From Kibdelosporangium philippinense (GTDB lineage Bacteria; Actinomycetota; Actinomycetes; Mycobacteriales; Pseudonocardiaceae): a stretch of DNA of 64,000 nucleotides. Below are positions 18,320 through 27,297 of this stretch, piece after piece (positions within the stretch are counted from its first letter, which is position 1; every line of letters starts with the position of its first letter). The stretch is from positions 449,501 to 513,500 of the forward strand of contig NZ_JAJVCN010000005.1 of assembly GCF_021390435.2 (NCBI RefSeq), in the 5' to 3' direction. Below the pieces are notes generated by a model, which had not been told where the DNA came from, did not search any database, and saw only the letters and a program-made list of their open reading frames with translations. The position numbers and the translations under genes are program-made.

Positions 18320-19417
18320 ATGCGCATGACGTCCACGCTGTCGTTCACCCAGACCTCGAGCCCGAACCCGGCGACCCCGGATCGGCTTGCCGAGGTATTG
18401 GCCAATCCTGGCTTTGGACAGCACTTCACCGACCACATGGTGACCATTCGCTGGAGCAACGACCAGGGCTGGCATTCCGCCGCACTCGAGCCGTACCACC
18501 CACTCACGCTCGACCCCGCAGCCACCGTTTTGCACTACGGCCAAGCGATCTTCGAAGGCCTGAAGGCATACCGGCACGCCGACGGCGCCATCGTGGCGTT
18601 CCGTCCCGAGGCGAACGCCGAGCGGTTCCAGCGCTCCGCGGTCCGGATGGCCATGCCGGAGCTGCCGACATCGCTGTTCATCGAGTCACTGCACCAGTTG
18701 CTTGCCGTCGACGGCCGCTGGGTGCCCGAGCACGCCGAGGCTTCCCTTTACCTGCGGCCGTTCATGATCTCCGATGAGTCCACTTTGGGCGTGAACCGGC
18801 CGGCGAACCACTACCTGTACGCGCTGATCGCCTCGCCTGCCGGCCCGTACTTCGCCAGTGGCGTGAAGCCGGTGAAGGTGTGGCTGAGCCACGACTACGT
18901 GCGCGCGGCGCCCGGCGGCACCGGCGCGGCCAAGTGCGCTGGCAACTACGCGGCTTCCTTCGTAGCGCAGGCTCAGGCCGTCGCCGAGGGCTGCGACCAG
19001 GTGGTCTGGCTGGACGCGGTGGAACGCCGCTGGGTCGAGGAAGTCGGCGCGATGAACCTGTTCTTCGTGTTCGGCAACCGGCTGGTGACCCCGGAGCTGT
19101 CCGGCGCGCTGCTGCCCGGCATCACCCGTGACAGCCTGCTGACGCTGGCCCGTGACCTCGGGTACACAGTGGAGGAACGCAGGGTGTCCACAGAGGAATG
19201 GGAGAAGAAGGCCGAGTCAGGTGAGCTGACCGAGGTCTTCGGCTGCGGCACGGCCGCGGTGATCACTCCCGTCGGCTCGGTGAAGAGCTCAGCTGGTGAG
19301 TTCAGCATCGCGGGCGGGCAGCCGGGCGAGGTGACGATGAAGCTGCGGCAGGCCCTCAACGACCTGCAGCGCGGCGCCGCCCCCGACCCGCACAACTGGC
19401 TGCATCGGCTGGCATAA
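18320..19417 (+). CDS. ilvE: Branched-chain amino acid aminotransferase
   Basis: This PLP-dependent fold-type IV transaminase catalyses the last step of Leu, Ile and Val synthesis. The 365-residue protein contains [15 protein letters not shown] near residues 73-87, the catalytic lysine in [15 protein letters not shown] near residue 198-210, and the PLP-phosphate-binding [15 protein letters not shown] near 305-320. The ATG at 18320 is used; an ATG six bases later is equally possible. Transcription probably ends at the perfect hairpin 11 bases after the stop. In M. tuberculosis ilvE and gcvT are also neighbours (Rv2210c, Rv2211c). Confidence 0.96.
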   Translation: MRMTSTLSFTQTSSPNPATPDRLAEVLANPGFGQHFTDHMVTIRWSNDQGWHSAALEPYHPLTLDPAATVLHYGQAIFEGLKAYRHADGAIVAFRPEANAERFQRSAVRMAMPELPTSLFIESLHQLLAVDGRWVPEHAEASLYLRPFMISDESTLGVNRPANHYLYALIASPAGPYFASGVKPVKVWLSHDYVRAAPGGTGAAKCAGNYAASFVAQAQAVAEGCDQVVWLDAVERRWVEEVGAMNLFFVFGNRLVTPELSGALLPGITRDSLLTLARDLGYTVEERRVSTEEWEKKAESGELTEVFGCGTAAVITPVGSVKSSAGEFSIAGGQPGEVTMKLRQALNDLQRGAAPDPHNWLHRLA

Positions 19418-19427
19418 CGAGGTTTTT

Positions 19428-19458
19428 CGATGCCCCTGACGCTGCGTCAGGGGCATCG
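19428..19458. terminator. Perfect 15-bp-arm hairpin after ilvE
   Basis: Arms CGATGCCCCTGACGC (19428-19442) and its exact reverse complement (19444-19458) enclose one base. A TTTTT run precedes it and CTTTCT follows, so it can work as an intrinsic terminator on either strand. Confidence 0.85.
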
Positions 19459-19534
19459 CAGCTTTCTGCAATGGTTCCGCAATGATCATCAGTACGTTGG
19501 CGCCGACCTTATTGTCGTAGCAGGAGGTTGGCGA

Positions 19535-20038
19535 ATGACTGACGAGCTGAAGTCGTTGCTGGCGCGGGGCGGGTTCAACAACTGGCGGATGGCGAACCAG
19601 ACGGCCAAGATCGACCTGGCCGGTGTGTCGTTCGTTGGCTGGCAGCTTGACTACGTGTTCCTGTCCGGAGCGAACCTCGCCGGAGCGGACTTCTCGGGCG
19701 CCTCACTCGTGCACGCGGTGTTTTCCGGCGCGGACCTGACCAAAGCCAAGTTCGTCGGCGCGGACCTGCGTGGTGCCGTCTTCGGGCCACCTGAGCTGGT
19801 GAACGCGGACCTCGCGCTGTCCCCGCTCGGCAACCGCCTGATGTACGGCGCCGAACTCACCGGAGCGGTGTTCACCAACGCCCAGCTCAACCGCACGTCG
19901 TTTCGTGAATGCCGGTTGGACAAGGCCGACCTGCGCGGCTGCGACCTGTCCACGCTGGACCTGCGCCGCACCACTCCACCCCGCGCTCGCACCAGCCACC
20001 CCCAGCTCAATCGTGCGCAGCGCGCTCGCGTCATCTAA
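19535..20038 (+). CDS. Pentapeptide-repeat protein
   Basis: The 167-residue protein contains a run of A(D/N)LXX repeats: LSGANLAGADFSGASL, FSGADLTKAKFVGADL and, after a short break, YGAELTGAVF, ending LDKADLRGCDLSTLDL. These build a right-handed quadrilateral beta-helix. Such proteins include DNA-mimic gyrase-protecting proteins, but this one has an interruption (PELVNADLALSPLG) and a long N-terminal helix, so no specific role is claimed. The ATG at 19535 follows a strong AGGAGG. It is the only gene between ilvE and the opposite-strand 65-residue protein, with which its stop overlaps by 4 bases. Confidence 0.85.
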   Translation: MTDELKSLLARGGFNNWRMANQTAKIDLAGVSFVGWQLDYVFLSGANLAGADFSGASLVHAVFSGADLTKAKFVGADLRGAVFGPPELVNADLALSPLGNRLMYGAELTGAVFTNAQLNRTSFRECRLDKADLRGCDLSTLDLRRTTPPRARTSHPQLNRAQRARVI

Positions 20039-20232
20039 GGCGCGTGCAGGCTCATCGGCCCGTAGACCTCGGCCTCGCCGTTCAGCAGGGTCACCCGATC
20101 GACCCCGGCGGCGAGCAGGTCCTGCCATGAGTCCCGCAACCAGTCCTCGGCCTCGGTCTGTCCGCTGAACAAGGTCTCATCGCCGGGGATGTCCCGGCCA
20201 CGCTCGTCCTGACAGCGCCATCGATAAACCAC
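20035..20232 (-). CDS. Small conserved actinobacterial protein, 65 aa
   Basis: This acidic protein begins MVYRWRCQDERGRDI and contains SQTEAEDWLRDSW-like sequence (here GQTEAEDWLRDSWQDLLAAG) and GEAEVYGPMSL at the end. It matches a widespread actinobacterial family of unknown function. It has a single Cys, no signal peptide and no known domain. It converges on the pentapeptide gene (4-base overlap) and is divergent from cobU. Confidence 0.8.
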   Translation of the reverse strand: MVYRWRCQDERGRDIPGDETLFSGQTEAEDWLRDSWQDLLAAGVDRVTLLNGEAEVYGPMSLHAP

Positions 20233-20295
20233 ATCGACTCCCGCTCAAGCGGTAACTTTGGGCCGAGGCTATGTCACGAGCGACGTGAGGGACAT

Positions 20296-20823
20296 GTGAC
20301 GCGCAGGACACTGGTGTTGGGCGGGGCCCGCTCCGGCAAGTCGGCACACGCGGAGGGCCTGCTCCCGGCCGACGAAGAGGTTCTTTACGTGGCCACCGGC
20401 CGCAGGGACCCGAACGATCCGGAGTGGACGGCGAGAATCGACGCCCACATCTCCCGCCGCCCGCACACCTGGCGCACAGTTGAGGCGTCGCGTGAGCTTG
20501 CCGACGTCGTGCGTGCCGCGAAGGGCTGGACGCTGGTCGACGACATCGCCACGTGGCTCACCGGCGTGATGGACGCCGCAGGCGCGTGGGAGGGCGCGGG
20601 CCTTGATTTGGTCCGCAGGGAAGGCGCCATGTTGGTCGAGGCGGTCGCCGCGACGGAGGCACGAGTGGTGCTTGTGTCGTCGGAGGTCGGCCTGGGCGTC
20701 GTCCCGCACACGCGCTCTGGCAGGCTCTTCCGCGACGAGCTCGGTGCCCTCAACTCCGCGTTGGCGCAACGCTGTGACGAGGTCCTCCTGCTCGTGGCCG
20801 GTATTCCGATGCGGTTGCGTTAA
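20296..20823 (+). CDS. cobU: Adenosylcobinamide kinase / adenosylcobinamide-phosphate guanylyltransferase
   Basis: CobU phosphorylates adenosylcobinamide and then adds GMP, in the nucleotide-loop assembly of vitamin B12. The 175-residue protein begins with the P-loop GGARSGKS (residues 8-15) and contains YVATGRRDPNDPEW, RIDAHISRRPHTWRT with the guanylylated His, and VVLVSSEVGLGVVPHTRSGRLFRDELGALN, split here over residues 127-157, all diagnostic. The start is GTG. It opens a tight cobU-cobT-cobS operon (12-base gap, then a 1-base overlap). Confidence 0.95.
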   Translation: MTRRTLVLGGARSGKSAHAEGLLPADEEVLYVATGRRDPNDPEWTARIDAHISRRPHTWRTVEASRELADVVRAAKGWTLVDDIATWLTGVMDAAGAWEGAGLDLVRREGAMLVEAVAATEARVVLVSSEVGLGVVPHTRSGRLFRDELGALNSALAQRCDEVLLLVAGIPMRLR

Positions 20824-20835
20824 CGGAGGTTTCGG

Positions 20836-21873
20836 GTGTTCCAGTACGTTTCCCCACCCGACGAGACGGCTAAGCGCGACGCGCTGGCCAGGCAGGACCG
20901 GCTGACAAAGCCGGCGGGCGCGCTGGGCAAGCTCGAACAGCTCGGGGTGTGGGTGGCGTCGTGTCAGGGCGTCTGCCCGCCGAAGCCGTTCACCCGCCCC
21001 CGCGTGGTCGTGTTCGCGGGTGATCACGGCATCGCGGCCAAGGGCGTCTCGGCGTACCCGACCGACGTCACCGCGCAAATGGTGACGAACTTCCTCAACG
21101 GCGGTGCTGCCGTGAACGTCCTCGCCACCACAGCTGGCGCGACGGTCCGCGTGGTGGACATGTCCGTGGCTTCCGACGTGGCTGAGTCTGTGGCGGAGTT
21201 CAAGGTGCGGCAGAGCTCCGGCTCGATCGACCACGAGGACGCGCTGACCGAACAAGAGGCCAAAGCCGCCGTCGAAGCGGGCAAAACCATCGCCGACCAG
21301 GAAGTCGACGGCGGAGCGGACCTGCTGATCGCAGGCGATATGGGCATCGGCAACACCACCCCGGCCGCGGTGCTGGTCGCGGCGTTGACCGGCGCCGAAC
21401 CGGTCGCGGTGGTCGGCCGTGGCACCGGGATCGACGACACGACGTGGATGCGCAAGACGGCGGCGATCCGTGACGCTCTGCGCCGCGCCCGCCAGGTCAG
21501 CGCGGAACCTGTGGCGTTGTTGCGTACGACCGCGGGCGCGGACATCGCGGCGATGGCCGGATTCCTCGCCCAGGCGTCGGTCCGGAAAACCCCGGTGATC
21601 CTGGACGGCGTGGTGTCGACGGCCGCGGCGCTTGTGGCCGAGGAGATGGCGCCGGGCGCGCGGCTGTGGTGGGTGGCTGGGCACCAGTCGACGGAGCCGT
21701 CGCACAATCTGGCGTTGGAGCAGTTGGGCCTGGAACCGTTGCTGGACATGGAGATGCGTCTCGGCGAAGGCTCGGGCGCGGTGGCCGCGTTGCCGTTGGT
21801 CGCGATGGCGACCCGGATCCTGGCGGAGATGGCGACGTTCCAGGACGCAAACATCTCCGGGCCTGCCGACTAG
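20836..21873 (+). CDS. cobT: Nicotinate-nucleotide:dimethylbenzimidazole phosphoribosyltransferase
   Basis: CobT activates 5,6-dimethylbenzimidazole to its ribotide, alpha-ribazole phosphate. In this 345-residue protein the family features are the [16 protein letters not shown] opening, [18 protein letters not shown] near residues 57-75, [24 protein letters not shown] near 170-182 with the substrate-binding region, and the catalytic glutamate in the C-terminal [18 protein letters not shown]. It is the middle gene of the cob operon; its TAG stop overlaps the GTG start of cobS. Confidence 0.96.
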   Translation: MFQYVSPPDETAKRDALARQDRLTKPAGALGKLEQLGVWVASCQGVCPPKPFTRPRVVVFAGDHGIAAKGVSAYPTDVTAQMVTNFLNGGAAVNVLATTAGATVRVVDMSVASDVAESVAEFKVRQSSGSIDHEDALTEQEAKAAVEAGKTIADQEVDGGADLLIAGDMGIGNTTPAAVLVAALTGAEPVAVVGRGTGIDDTTWMRKTAAIRDALRRARQVSAEPVALLRTTAGADIAAMAGFLAQASVRKTPVILDGVVSTAAALVAEEMAPGARLWWVAGHQSTEPSHNLALEQLGLEPLLDMEMRLGEGSGAVAALPLVAMATRILAEMATFQDANISGPAD

Positions 21874-22586
21874 TGCTGCTCGCTTTCTCCTGGCTTACGG
21901 TCCTGCCCATTGATCCTGGGCGGGTGGATGCCAGGGCGGGACGGCGCGCGATTGCCTCGGCTCCGGTGGTCGGGGCCGTGCTCGGGTTGCTGGTGGCGGC
22001 CGTGATGCTGGGGGTGCCTGGGCTTCTCGGCGGGTTTTTGTGTGTGGGCCTGGTGGCTTTGGCGACCCGGGGAATGCACCTCGACGGGTTGGCGGACACG
22101 GCCGACGGGCTCGGATGTTACGGGCCGCCCGAGCGTGCCTTGGCTGTGATGAAGGAAGGCGGCGTCGGCGCTTTTGCCGTCGTGGCCTTGATTGTTGTCC
22201 TTGGGCTGCAGGCGGTTTCGCTTGGGACTGTCCACTGGGGAGCCGTTGTGGTGGCTTTCGCTTCGGGACGAGCGGCTTTCTCGTGGTGCTGCCGTCACGG
22301 CGTGCCTGCCGCTCGTCCCGACGGGCTCGGTTCCCTGGTGGCTGGGTCCCAGTCGGTGTTCGTTCCGGTCGGGTGGTTCGCCTTTCTCGCGGGAGTGGCG
22401 GTTCCTGTTGTCCCGTCTCACCTTTGGGCCGGTCCGCTGGCCGTTTTGCTTGCCTTCGCTGTGCTTGTGGTGTTCACGGCGCACGTGAGCAAGCGCTTGG
22501 GCGGTATTACCGGTGACGTCCTTGGCGCCGCGTGCGAGCTCACCGTCACGGTTGTGCTGGTCGTGTGCGCTTTGGCTGCAAGGTGA
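21873..22586 (+). CDS. cobS: Adenosylcobinamide-GDP ribazoletransferase (cobalamin synthase)
   Basis: CobS is the membrane enzyme joining adenosylcobinamide-GDP and alpha-ribazole(-phosphate). The 237-residue protein opens with LLAFSWLTVLPI and carries the family's metal-binding segment GMHLDGLADTADGLGCYG (residues about 68-85), followed by ERALAVMKEGGVGAFAV, and five to six membrane helices. The GTG at 21873 overlaps the cobT stop. A longer open frame back to 21666 is a shadow of cobT. TTG/GTT-rich codon use in this gene is less biased than in cobT, as is common for membrane proteins. Confidence 0.93.
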   Translation: MLLAFSWLTVLPIDPGRVDARAGRRAIASAPVVGAVLGLLVAAVMLGVPGLLGGFLCVGLVALATRGMHLDGLADTADGLGCYGPPERALAVMKEGGVGAFAVVALIVVLGLQAVSLGTVHWGAVVVAFASGRAAFSWCCRHGVPAARPDGLGSLVAGSQSVFVPVGWFAFLAGVAVPVVPSHLWAGPLAVLLAFAVLVVFTAHVSKRLGGITGDVLGAACELTVTVVLVVCALAAR

Positions 22587-22896
22587 GTGCCTGGTTCACC
22601 AGGTCTTCGGGCAGACCGGGGTGCTGGACTGCGAGGTCGATCAGCTGCCCGAGGTAGTGCCTGTTCACGAACTCCGACTCGATCAGGTTTCGCAGGTCTT
22701 CTTTCTCGCCGTACAACCGCGCGGTCACAGAGGGCGAACGCGGCATCCGTTCGTCCACAGGCGCATCCATGGTCCGCAGCGTCGCTTCCGCGAACGCCGC
22801 TGGACTCACCCCGTTGAGGAACGCCGGGTCACTGAACCATGGCGCGTCCGCCCAGCCATGACCATGAACGCGGATGTCCCCATGGCACGGCAGCAT
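22546..22896 (-). CDS. Hypothetical protein, 116 aa, coupled to the MFS transporter gene
   Basis: The frame encodes MLPCHGDIRVHGHGWADAP followed by helical sequence with SPAAFAEATLRTMDAPVDE and EFVNRHYLGQLIDLAVQH. I do not recognise a family. The start at 22896 lies 2 bases after the MFS stop, which suggests co-translation. Its 3' end overlaps the end of cobS by 41 bases on the other strand. Length, codon pattern and position make a real gene likely but not certain. Confidence 0.6.
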   Translation of the reverse strand: MLPCHGDIRVHGHGWADAPWFSDPAFLNGVSPAAFAEATLRTMDAPVDERMPRSPSVTARLYGEKEDLRNLIESEFVNRHYLGQLIDLAVQHPGLPEDLVNQALTLQPKRTRPAQP

Positions 22897-22898
22897 AG

Positions 22899-24167
22899 TC
22901 AGCGGGGTTTTCCGTGCCGCGCCGAGAATGCCGCGAGCGGAAGTGCGATCAGCACCACCGCCTGGATCGCCAGCAACGCCGCGACGATGCCCCAACGGTC
23001 TACCACCAGCCCGGCGCCCAGTGCGACGAGCGCGTAGAGCACGCTACCGAGCAGCGACGCAAGCGAACCCATCGTCGCGCGTTCCCGGTCGGTGAATTCG
23101 CGCTGCAGCAACGTCTGCTGGGCGATCGTCGACATGCCGTACGCCGATGAACCAAGCAGCACAGGCGAAAACACCGTCGGCTTGATCAGCGCCACGAAGT
23201 TCGCGACGTTGTCGAACAGCTCACCGAACAGCAGAGTGCGGGCCGCGCCCAACCGGCCGATCACCCAACCGCTGACGCGGAAGCCGATGAAGGACACGAC
23301 ATGGGTAAAGGTGCGCCACAGGCCCAGCGCCCAGAGCGGCCACAGCCCCGCCACGAAAACAGGCGACAACTGAGCCGCGCTTTCGCCGCTGTAACGAAGC
23401 GCCGACACCAGCGTCATCCGGCGAAGCACCGGATTGCGGCGGATCCCGCGCAGGGCCGATCCGAGATGCTCCAGCACGTTCGATTCCAGAGGGCCGTGCA
23501 CCCGCGGCTCTTGGACCCGCAAGGCGACGAGCACGCACAGCACCTGCGGCACGACCGACAGCACGACAACTGCATGCAGCGACCACGCGCCTGCGACCAC
23601 GCCACCAATGGCTGCCGCCAATGCGAGCGCGATTTGGAACATCGAGTTCACCCGGCCCGCGTGCCTCGGGAACTCCTGCTCCCGACCGGCTTCGAGCAAC
23701 GTGTCGTAGAGCAGCGCCTCGTTGTTGCCGCTCCACAGTGCAGTTGCAAATCCCTCCAGCACAACGGCTGCCAGGAGGAGGCCGTAGCCCGGAGCGCCTG
23801 CGTACCCGAGGTGGGCGGCCACCATGACGACGGCACCAGCGATCATCGTGCTGCGTCGGCCGAGGCGGTCGGACAGCACCCCCGTTGGGACTTCGAACGC
23901 GGCCGAAGACAGCTTCTTCACCGCGAAGAGGCTGGCGGCAGCGGCGTACGAGCCGGTGACTTGCGCGAAGTAGATGACCATCAGCGGTCCGTACATACGG
24001 AAATCGCCGAAGAAGTTGAACCAGCTCAGCAGGCGGACAGTCTGATCAGCGGACCCCGACCGTGGGGATTTCCTGTCGAACAGGGCAGCTATACGCAGCA
24101 GTGAAGAACGACGAGCGGACACAGCAGAACTCCCAGAAAGGCGAACGGAGGCGCCAAACAGCGCCAA
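22899..24167 (-). CDS. Major facilitator superfamily (MFS) transporter
   Basis: The 422-residue protein has about twelve hydrophobic segments. The MFS signature between helices 2 and 3 is seen as GVLSDRLGRRSTMIAGA (residues about 96-112), with FNFFGDFRMYGPLMVIYF in the first helix. It belongs to the drug/small-solute exporter-like MFS groups, but the substrate is not readable. The first 40 residues are hydrophilic, so the true start may be downstream of 24167. A perfect 16-bp palindrome lies only 6 bases upstream of 24167 and is a likely operator or promoter element. A 116-residue gene follows after 2 bases. Confidence 0.87.
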   Translation of the reverse strand: MALFGASVRLSGSSAVSARRSSLLRIAALFDRKSPRSGSADQTVRLLSWFNFFGDFRMYGPLMVIYFAQVTGSYAAAASLFAVKKLSSAAFEVPTGVLSDRLGRRSTMIAGAVVMVAAHLGYAGAPGYGLLLAAVVLEGFATALWSGNNEALLYDTLLEAGREQEFPRHAGRVNSMFQIALALAAAIGGVVAGAWSLHAVVVLSVVPQVLCVLVALRVQEPRVHGPLESNVLEHLGSALRGIRRNPVLRRMTLVSALRYSGESAAQLSPVFVAGLWPLWALGLWRTFTHVVSFIGFRVSGWVIGRLGAARTLLFGELFDNVANFVALIKPTVFSPVLLGSSAYGMSTIAQQTLLQREFTDRERATMGSLASLLGSVLYALVALGAGLVVDRWGIVAALLAIQAVVLIALPLAAFSARHGKPR

Positions 24168-24172
24168 GGGCC

Positions 24173-24188
24173 GGTGACACGTGTCACC
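24173..24188. promoter_or_regulatory. Perfect 16-bp palindrome upstream of the MFS gene
   Basis: GGTGACACGTGTCACC is an exact dyad with no spacer. It lies immediately upstream of the MFS reading frame in a 287-base gap shared with the divergent aldo/keto reductase. No regulator gene is adjacent, so the binding protein is unknown. Apart from this dyad I see nothing structured in the gap. Confidence 0.55.
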
Positions 24189-24454
24189 TCGCCCCGGCGA
24201 CCGGGATATGTGCTGCTCGCTACAAGCGTGGCGTCAGAAGCCTGCGGTCACCAAGGGGCGAACGGAAGCTCCGGTCATCGCTGTAGACATCAGTGCCCCT
24301 CAATTCCCCAGGCGGACGGGATTCCGCACCGGCGTCAACTCTAGCGATCGAAGGAGCTGCGTGTCCGCTGAAAATCACGGGCACGACGGAGGGCAGCGTC
24401 CAGCCATTGTGAGTTGATTAGCTTTGCGAAGCATTTGGCGACTAGGTTGGTCGC

Positions 24455-25441
24455 ATGGAGTTTCGGAGACTAGGCCGCAGCGGCCTGACGGTCAGTGAGA
24501 TCTCGTACGGCAACTGGCTGACGCACGGCTCGCAGATCGAGGAGGAGCAGGCGGCTGCCTGCGTCCGCGCGGCCCTTGATGCCGGGATCACCACGTTCGA
24601 CACCGCTGACACCTACGCCAATACCGCCGCCGAGTCCGTGCTCGGGCGGGCGCTAGCCGGTCAGCGGCGGGAGAGCTTGGAGATCCTGACCAAGGTCTAC
24701 TGGCCGACGGGCCCTGGCGGCCCCAATGACAGCGGCCTCGGCCGCAAGCACATCATCGAGTCCGCCAACGCCTCACTCAAACGCCTGCAGACCGACTACG
24801 TCGACGTCTACCAGGCGCACCGGTTCGACCGGACGGTCCCGCTCGAAGAGACGATGCTCGCCTTCGCCGACCTTGTCCGGCAGGGGAAGGCGCTCTATGT
24901 CGGGGTTTCCGAGTGGACCGGTGAGCAGATCAGCCGTGGTGCCGCGCTCGCCCGCGAGCTGAAGGTTCCGTTCGTGTCCAACCAGCCGCAGTACAACATG
25001 CTGTGGCGGGTGATCGAGCCGCAGGTCATCCCCGCCGCCGAGCGGGAGGGGCTGAGCCAGATCGTGTTCTCACCGGTCGCTCAGGGTGTCCTGACCGGCA
25101 AATACCTGCCTGGCCAGCCGGTTCCCGACGGGTCACGGGCGACCGACGCGCGCGGCAAGAACTTCGTGTCACGCTGGCTGCGTGACGACGTCCTCGAGCG
25201 CGTGCAGCAGCTGCGGCCGCTGGCCGACGAGGCCGGTCTCACGCTTGGGCAGCTCGCGGTCGCGTGGGTGCTGCAGAACAAGAACGTCGCGTCCGCGATC
25301 ATCGGCGCTTCCCGGCCTGAGCAGGTCACGCAGAACGTCAAGGCCGCTGGCAAGGTCCTCGAACGGGACCTGCTCGACAAGATCGACGCCGTGCTCGACG
25401 GTGTCGTGACCGACGACCCCAGGCTCACGAACGTTCCGTGA
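24455..25441 (+). CDS. Aldo/keto reductase family protein
   Basis: This 328-residue TIM-barrel NADPH-dependent reductase resembles the YghZ/potassium-channel-beta-subunit branch. Seen are the opening MEFRRLGRSGLTVSEISYG, the catalytic Asp/Tyr region TFDTADTYANTAAESVLG (residues about 50-67), the Lys in LTKVYWP (about 80) and the His in YQAHRFD (about 118-124), giving the Asp-Tyr-Lys-His tetrad. The cofactor-binding C-terminus reads SAIIGASRPEQVTQNVKA. The substrate is unknown. It is a single-gene unit ending at a strong hairpin shared with the convergent DUF3043 gene. Confidence 0.92.
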   Translation: MEFRRLGRSGLTVSEISYGNWLTHGSQIEEEQAAACVRAALDAGITTFDTADTYANTAAESVLGRALAGQRRESLEILTKVYWPTGPGGPNDSGLGRKHIIESANASLKRLQTDYVDVYQAHRFDRTVPLEETMLAFADLVRQGKALYVGVSEWTGEQISRGAALARELKVPFVSNQPQYNMLWRVIEPQVIPAAEREGLSQIVFSPVAQGVLTGKYLPGQPVPDGSRATDARGKNFVSRWLRDDVLERVQQLRPLADEAGLTLGQLAVAWVLQNKNVASAIIGASRPEQVTQNVKAAGKVLERDLLDKIDAVLDGVVTDDPRLTNVP

Positions 25442-25448
25442 GAAAGCA

Positions 25449-25480
25449 GAAACCTCCAGGAGCAAGCTCCTGGAGGTTTC
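25449..25480. terminator. Bidirectional hairpin terminator
   Basis: GAAACCTCCAGGAGC (25449-25463) pairs exactly with 25466-25480 across an AA loop, between convergent genes. The A-rich left flank and TTTC right flank allow termination in both directions. Confidence 0.85.
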
Positions 25481-25491
25481 TCCAAAGTGTT

Positions 25492-26139
25492 TCAGCGGGG
25501 GAGCGGGTCACCAGGGCGCACGCGCGGCTTGGGCACCCGCAGCTTGCGGATCTGGCTCGCCCGCACGAACGTGTACCAGCCGATCGAGCCGCCCTTGATG
25601 ATCTCCTTCGGGAACTTCTCCCTGGCCATCTTGGTCACCCGGCGGCCGTTGATGATCCCTTCGAGAATCATCATCAGCAGCATCGCGAGGCACACGAGCG
25701 TCGCGTAGTTCTGCACTGCGGGGTTCGGCACGAGCAGCGCGACGAACACCACGATCGCCAGCGGCATGAACAGGCCGAGCAGGTTACGTCGCGAGTCCAC
25801 CACGTCACGCACGTACGCCTTGACCGGACCGCGGTCACGCGGCATCAGGTACTTGTCCTCGCCTGCCATCATTCGCTCGCGGCGCTCAGCGGCGGCAGCA
25901 CGACGCTCGTCTTTCGACGGCTTGTTCTGCCGCGCGCGACGCATCGCCTCGCGGGTTGTGGTTGGCGCGGGCGCTACCGGACCGCGCTTGCGGGCCTCCG
26001 CGTCACGGCGTTTGGGCGTCGGTGCGCCTTTGCCTGCCGTGTACGCCTTGTTGGTGGGCCCGGCCTCGACAGCGACGTCTGTCTCGTCGACGGCGGGGGC
26101 GTCGGCCTTGTCAGCTGAATTACGGCGCAGGAACCTCAC
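25492..26139 (-). CDS. DUF3043 family membrane protein
   Basis: The 215-residue protein has a long charged, Lys/Arg-rich N-terminal half (residues 1-100, with KGAPTPKRRDAEARKRGP and QNKPSKDERRAAAAERRER), then two membrane helices (LLGLFMPLAIVVFVALLV and YATLVCLAMLLMMILEGII), and a basic tail. The order and motifs match the actinobacterial DUF3043 family, whose M. tuberculosis member also lies beside the glycerate kinase gene. Function is unknown. It is divergent from glycerate kinase with a 56-base gap. Confidence 0.88.
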   Translation of the reverse strand: MRFLRRNSADKADAPAVDETDVAVEAGPTNKAYTAGKGAPTPKRRDAEARKRGPVAPAPTTTREAMRRARQNKPSKDERRAAAAERRERMMAGEDKYLMPRDRGPVKAYVRDVVDSRRNLLGLFMPLAIVVFVALLVPNPAVQNYATLVCLAMLLMMILEGIINGRRVTKMAREKFPKEIIKGGSIGWYTFVRASQIRKLRVPKPRVRPGDPLPR

Positions 26140-26195
26140 GTCTCATAGGTTATGACAAGCCCAGATCGTATGGTTCGCCGGATACGCTGCTATCT

Positions 26196-27206
26196 GTGCG
26201 CGTATTGATCGCTCCCGACTGTTTCGGCGGCACGCTGTCCGCTCCTGAGGCCGCGCAAGCGATGGCCGACGGGTGGCGCGCGTCCGCTCCGAACGACGAG
26301 CTGGTGCTCCGCCCGCTCACCGACGGTGGTCCTGGCTTCGTGGATGTGCTGCACACCGTGCTTGGCGGCACGGTGCACACCCTCGATGTCACCGGTCCGC
26401 TCGGTGAGCCGGTGACGGCCAACTGGCTCGAGCACGATGGAACGGCCTATGTCGAATCGGCACAGGCGAACGGCCTGCACTTGGTCCCCAAAGCCGACCG
26501 CCGCCCGCTCGATGCCACCACGCGTGGCGTCGGCGAGCTGATGGTCGCCGCGCGCGATGCAGGCGTACACACGATCGTCGTCGGTCTTGGCGGTTCGGCA
26601 ACAACCGACGGCGGACAAGGAATGCTTGAAGTCGTCAGCGGCGAGTGGCCCAAGATCATCGCCGCGACCGACGTGGAGAATCCCCTGCTCGGACCGCACG
26701 GTGCCGCCCACACGTTCGGCCCGCAGAAAGGCGCGTCCCCGCAGGACGTCGAAGAACTGGAGGCCCGGCTGGCGGCCTTCTCTGCGGAAAAGGGTGCTCA
26801 CCTGCGTGACCAGCCGGGCGCTGGTGCCGCTGGCGGCCTTGGCTACGGACTGTTCGTGCTCGGCGCGACGAGGGTGTCCGGCGCGGGCCTCGTGCGTGAC
26901 TTGACCGGGTTGGACGAGGCGATGGCCACCGCCCAGCTCGTCCTAACCGGCGAAGGCAGCTTCGACTGGCAGTCACTGCGGGGCAAACTTGTGACCTCCG
27001 TCGCATCCGCGGCCGCCGAGCGCGGCCTGCCGTGCCTCGTACTCGCCGGTCAGGTGAGCGTGGGACGCCGGGAAGCGGCCGCGGCGGGAATCGAGGCGGC
27101 ATTCGCTGTCGTGGACCACGCGGGCTCGGTGGACGCCGCTTTCGCCGATCCAGCAGGCACCCTGGCCGCCCTCGCCGAACACGTGGCGTCCCAGTGGTCG
27201 GCATGA
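26196..27206 (+). CDS. glxK: Glycerate kinase
   Basis: This kinase phosphorylates D-glycerate, feeding photorespiratory-type or allantoin-derived carbon into glycolysis. The 336-residue protein has the family opening LIAPDCFGGTLSAPEAAQAM (DCFGGTLSA in place of the usual DSFKGSLSA), RPLTDGGPGFVDVL, the VGLGGSATTDGGQGML segment near residues 128-143 and TGEGSFDWQSLRGK near 250-263. It starts at a GTG 56 bases from the divergent DUF3043 start. Replacement of the usual Ser-Phe-Lys by Cys-Phe-Gly in the first motif is worth noting. The Fe-S carrier gene follows after 91 bases. Confidence 0.9.
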   Translation: MRVLIAPDCFGGTLSAPEAAQAMADGWRASAPNDELVLRPLTDGGPGFVDVLHTVLGGTVHTLDVTGPLGEPVTANWLEHDGTAYVESAQANGLHLVPKADRRPLDATTRGVGELMVAARDAGVHTIVVGLGGSATTDGGQGMLEVVSGEWPKIIAATDVENPLLGPHGAAHTFGPQKGASPQDVEELEARLAAFSAEKGAHLRDQPGAGAAGGLGYGLFVLGATRVSGAGLVRDLTGLDEAMATAQLVLTGEGSFDWQSLRGKLVTSVASAAAERGLPCLVLAGQVSVGRREAAAAGIEAAFAVVDHAGSVDAAFADPAGTLAALAEHVASQWSA

Positions 27207-27297
27207 CAGTTGGTCATCCGGGCATGTGTGTCACCATGGAATAAGACACCACGGCGATGTGTTCGCACCGCTGTAGTCGGATCTTCAAGGGAGTGTC

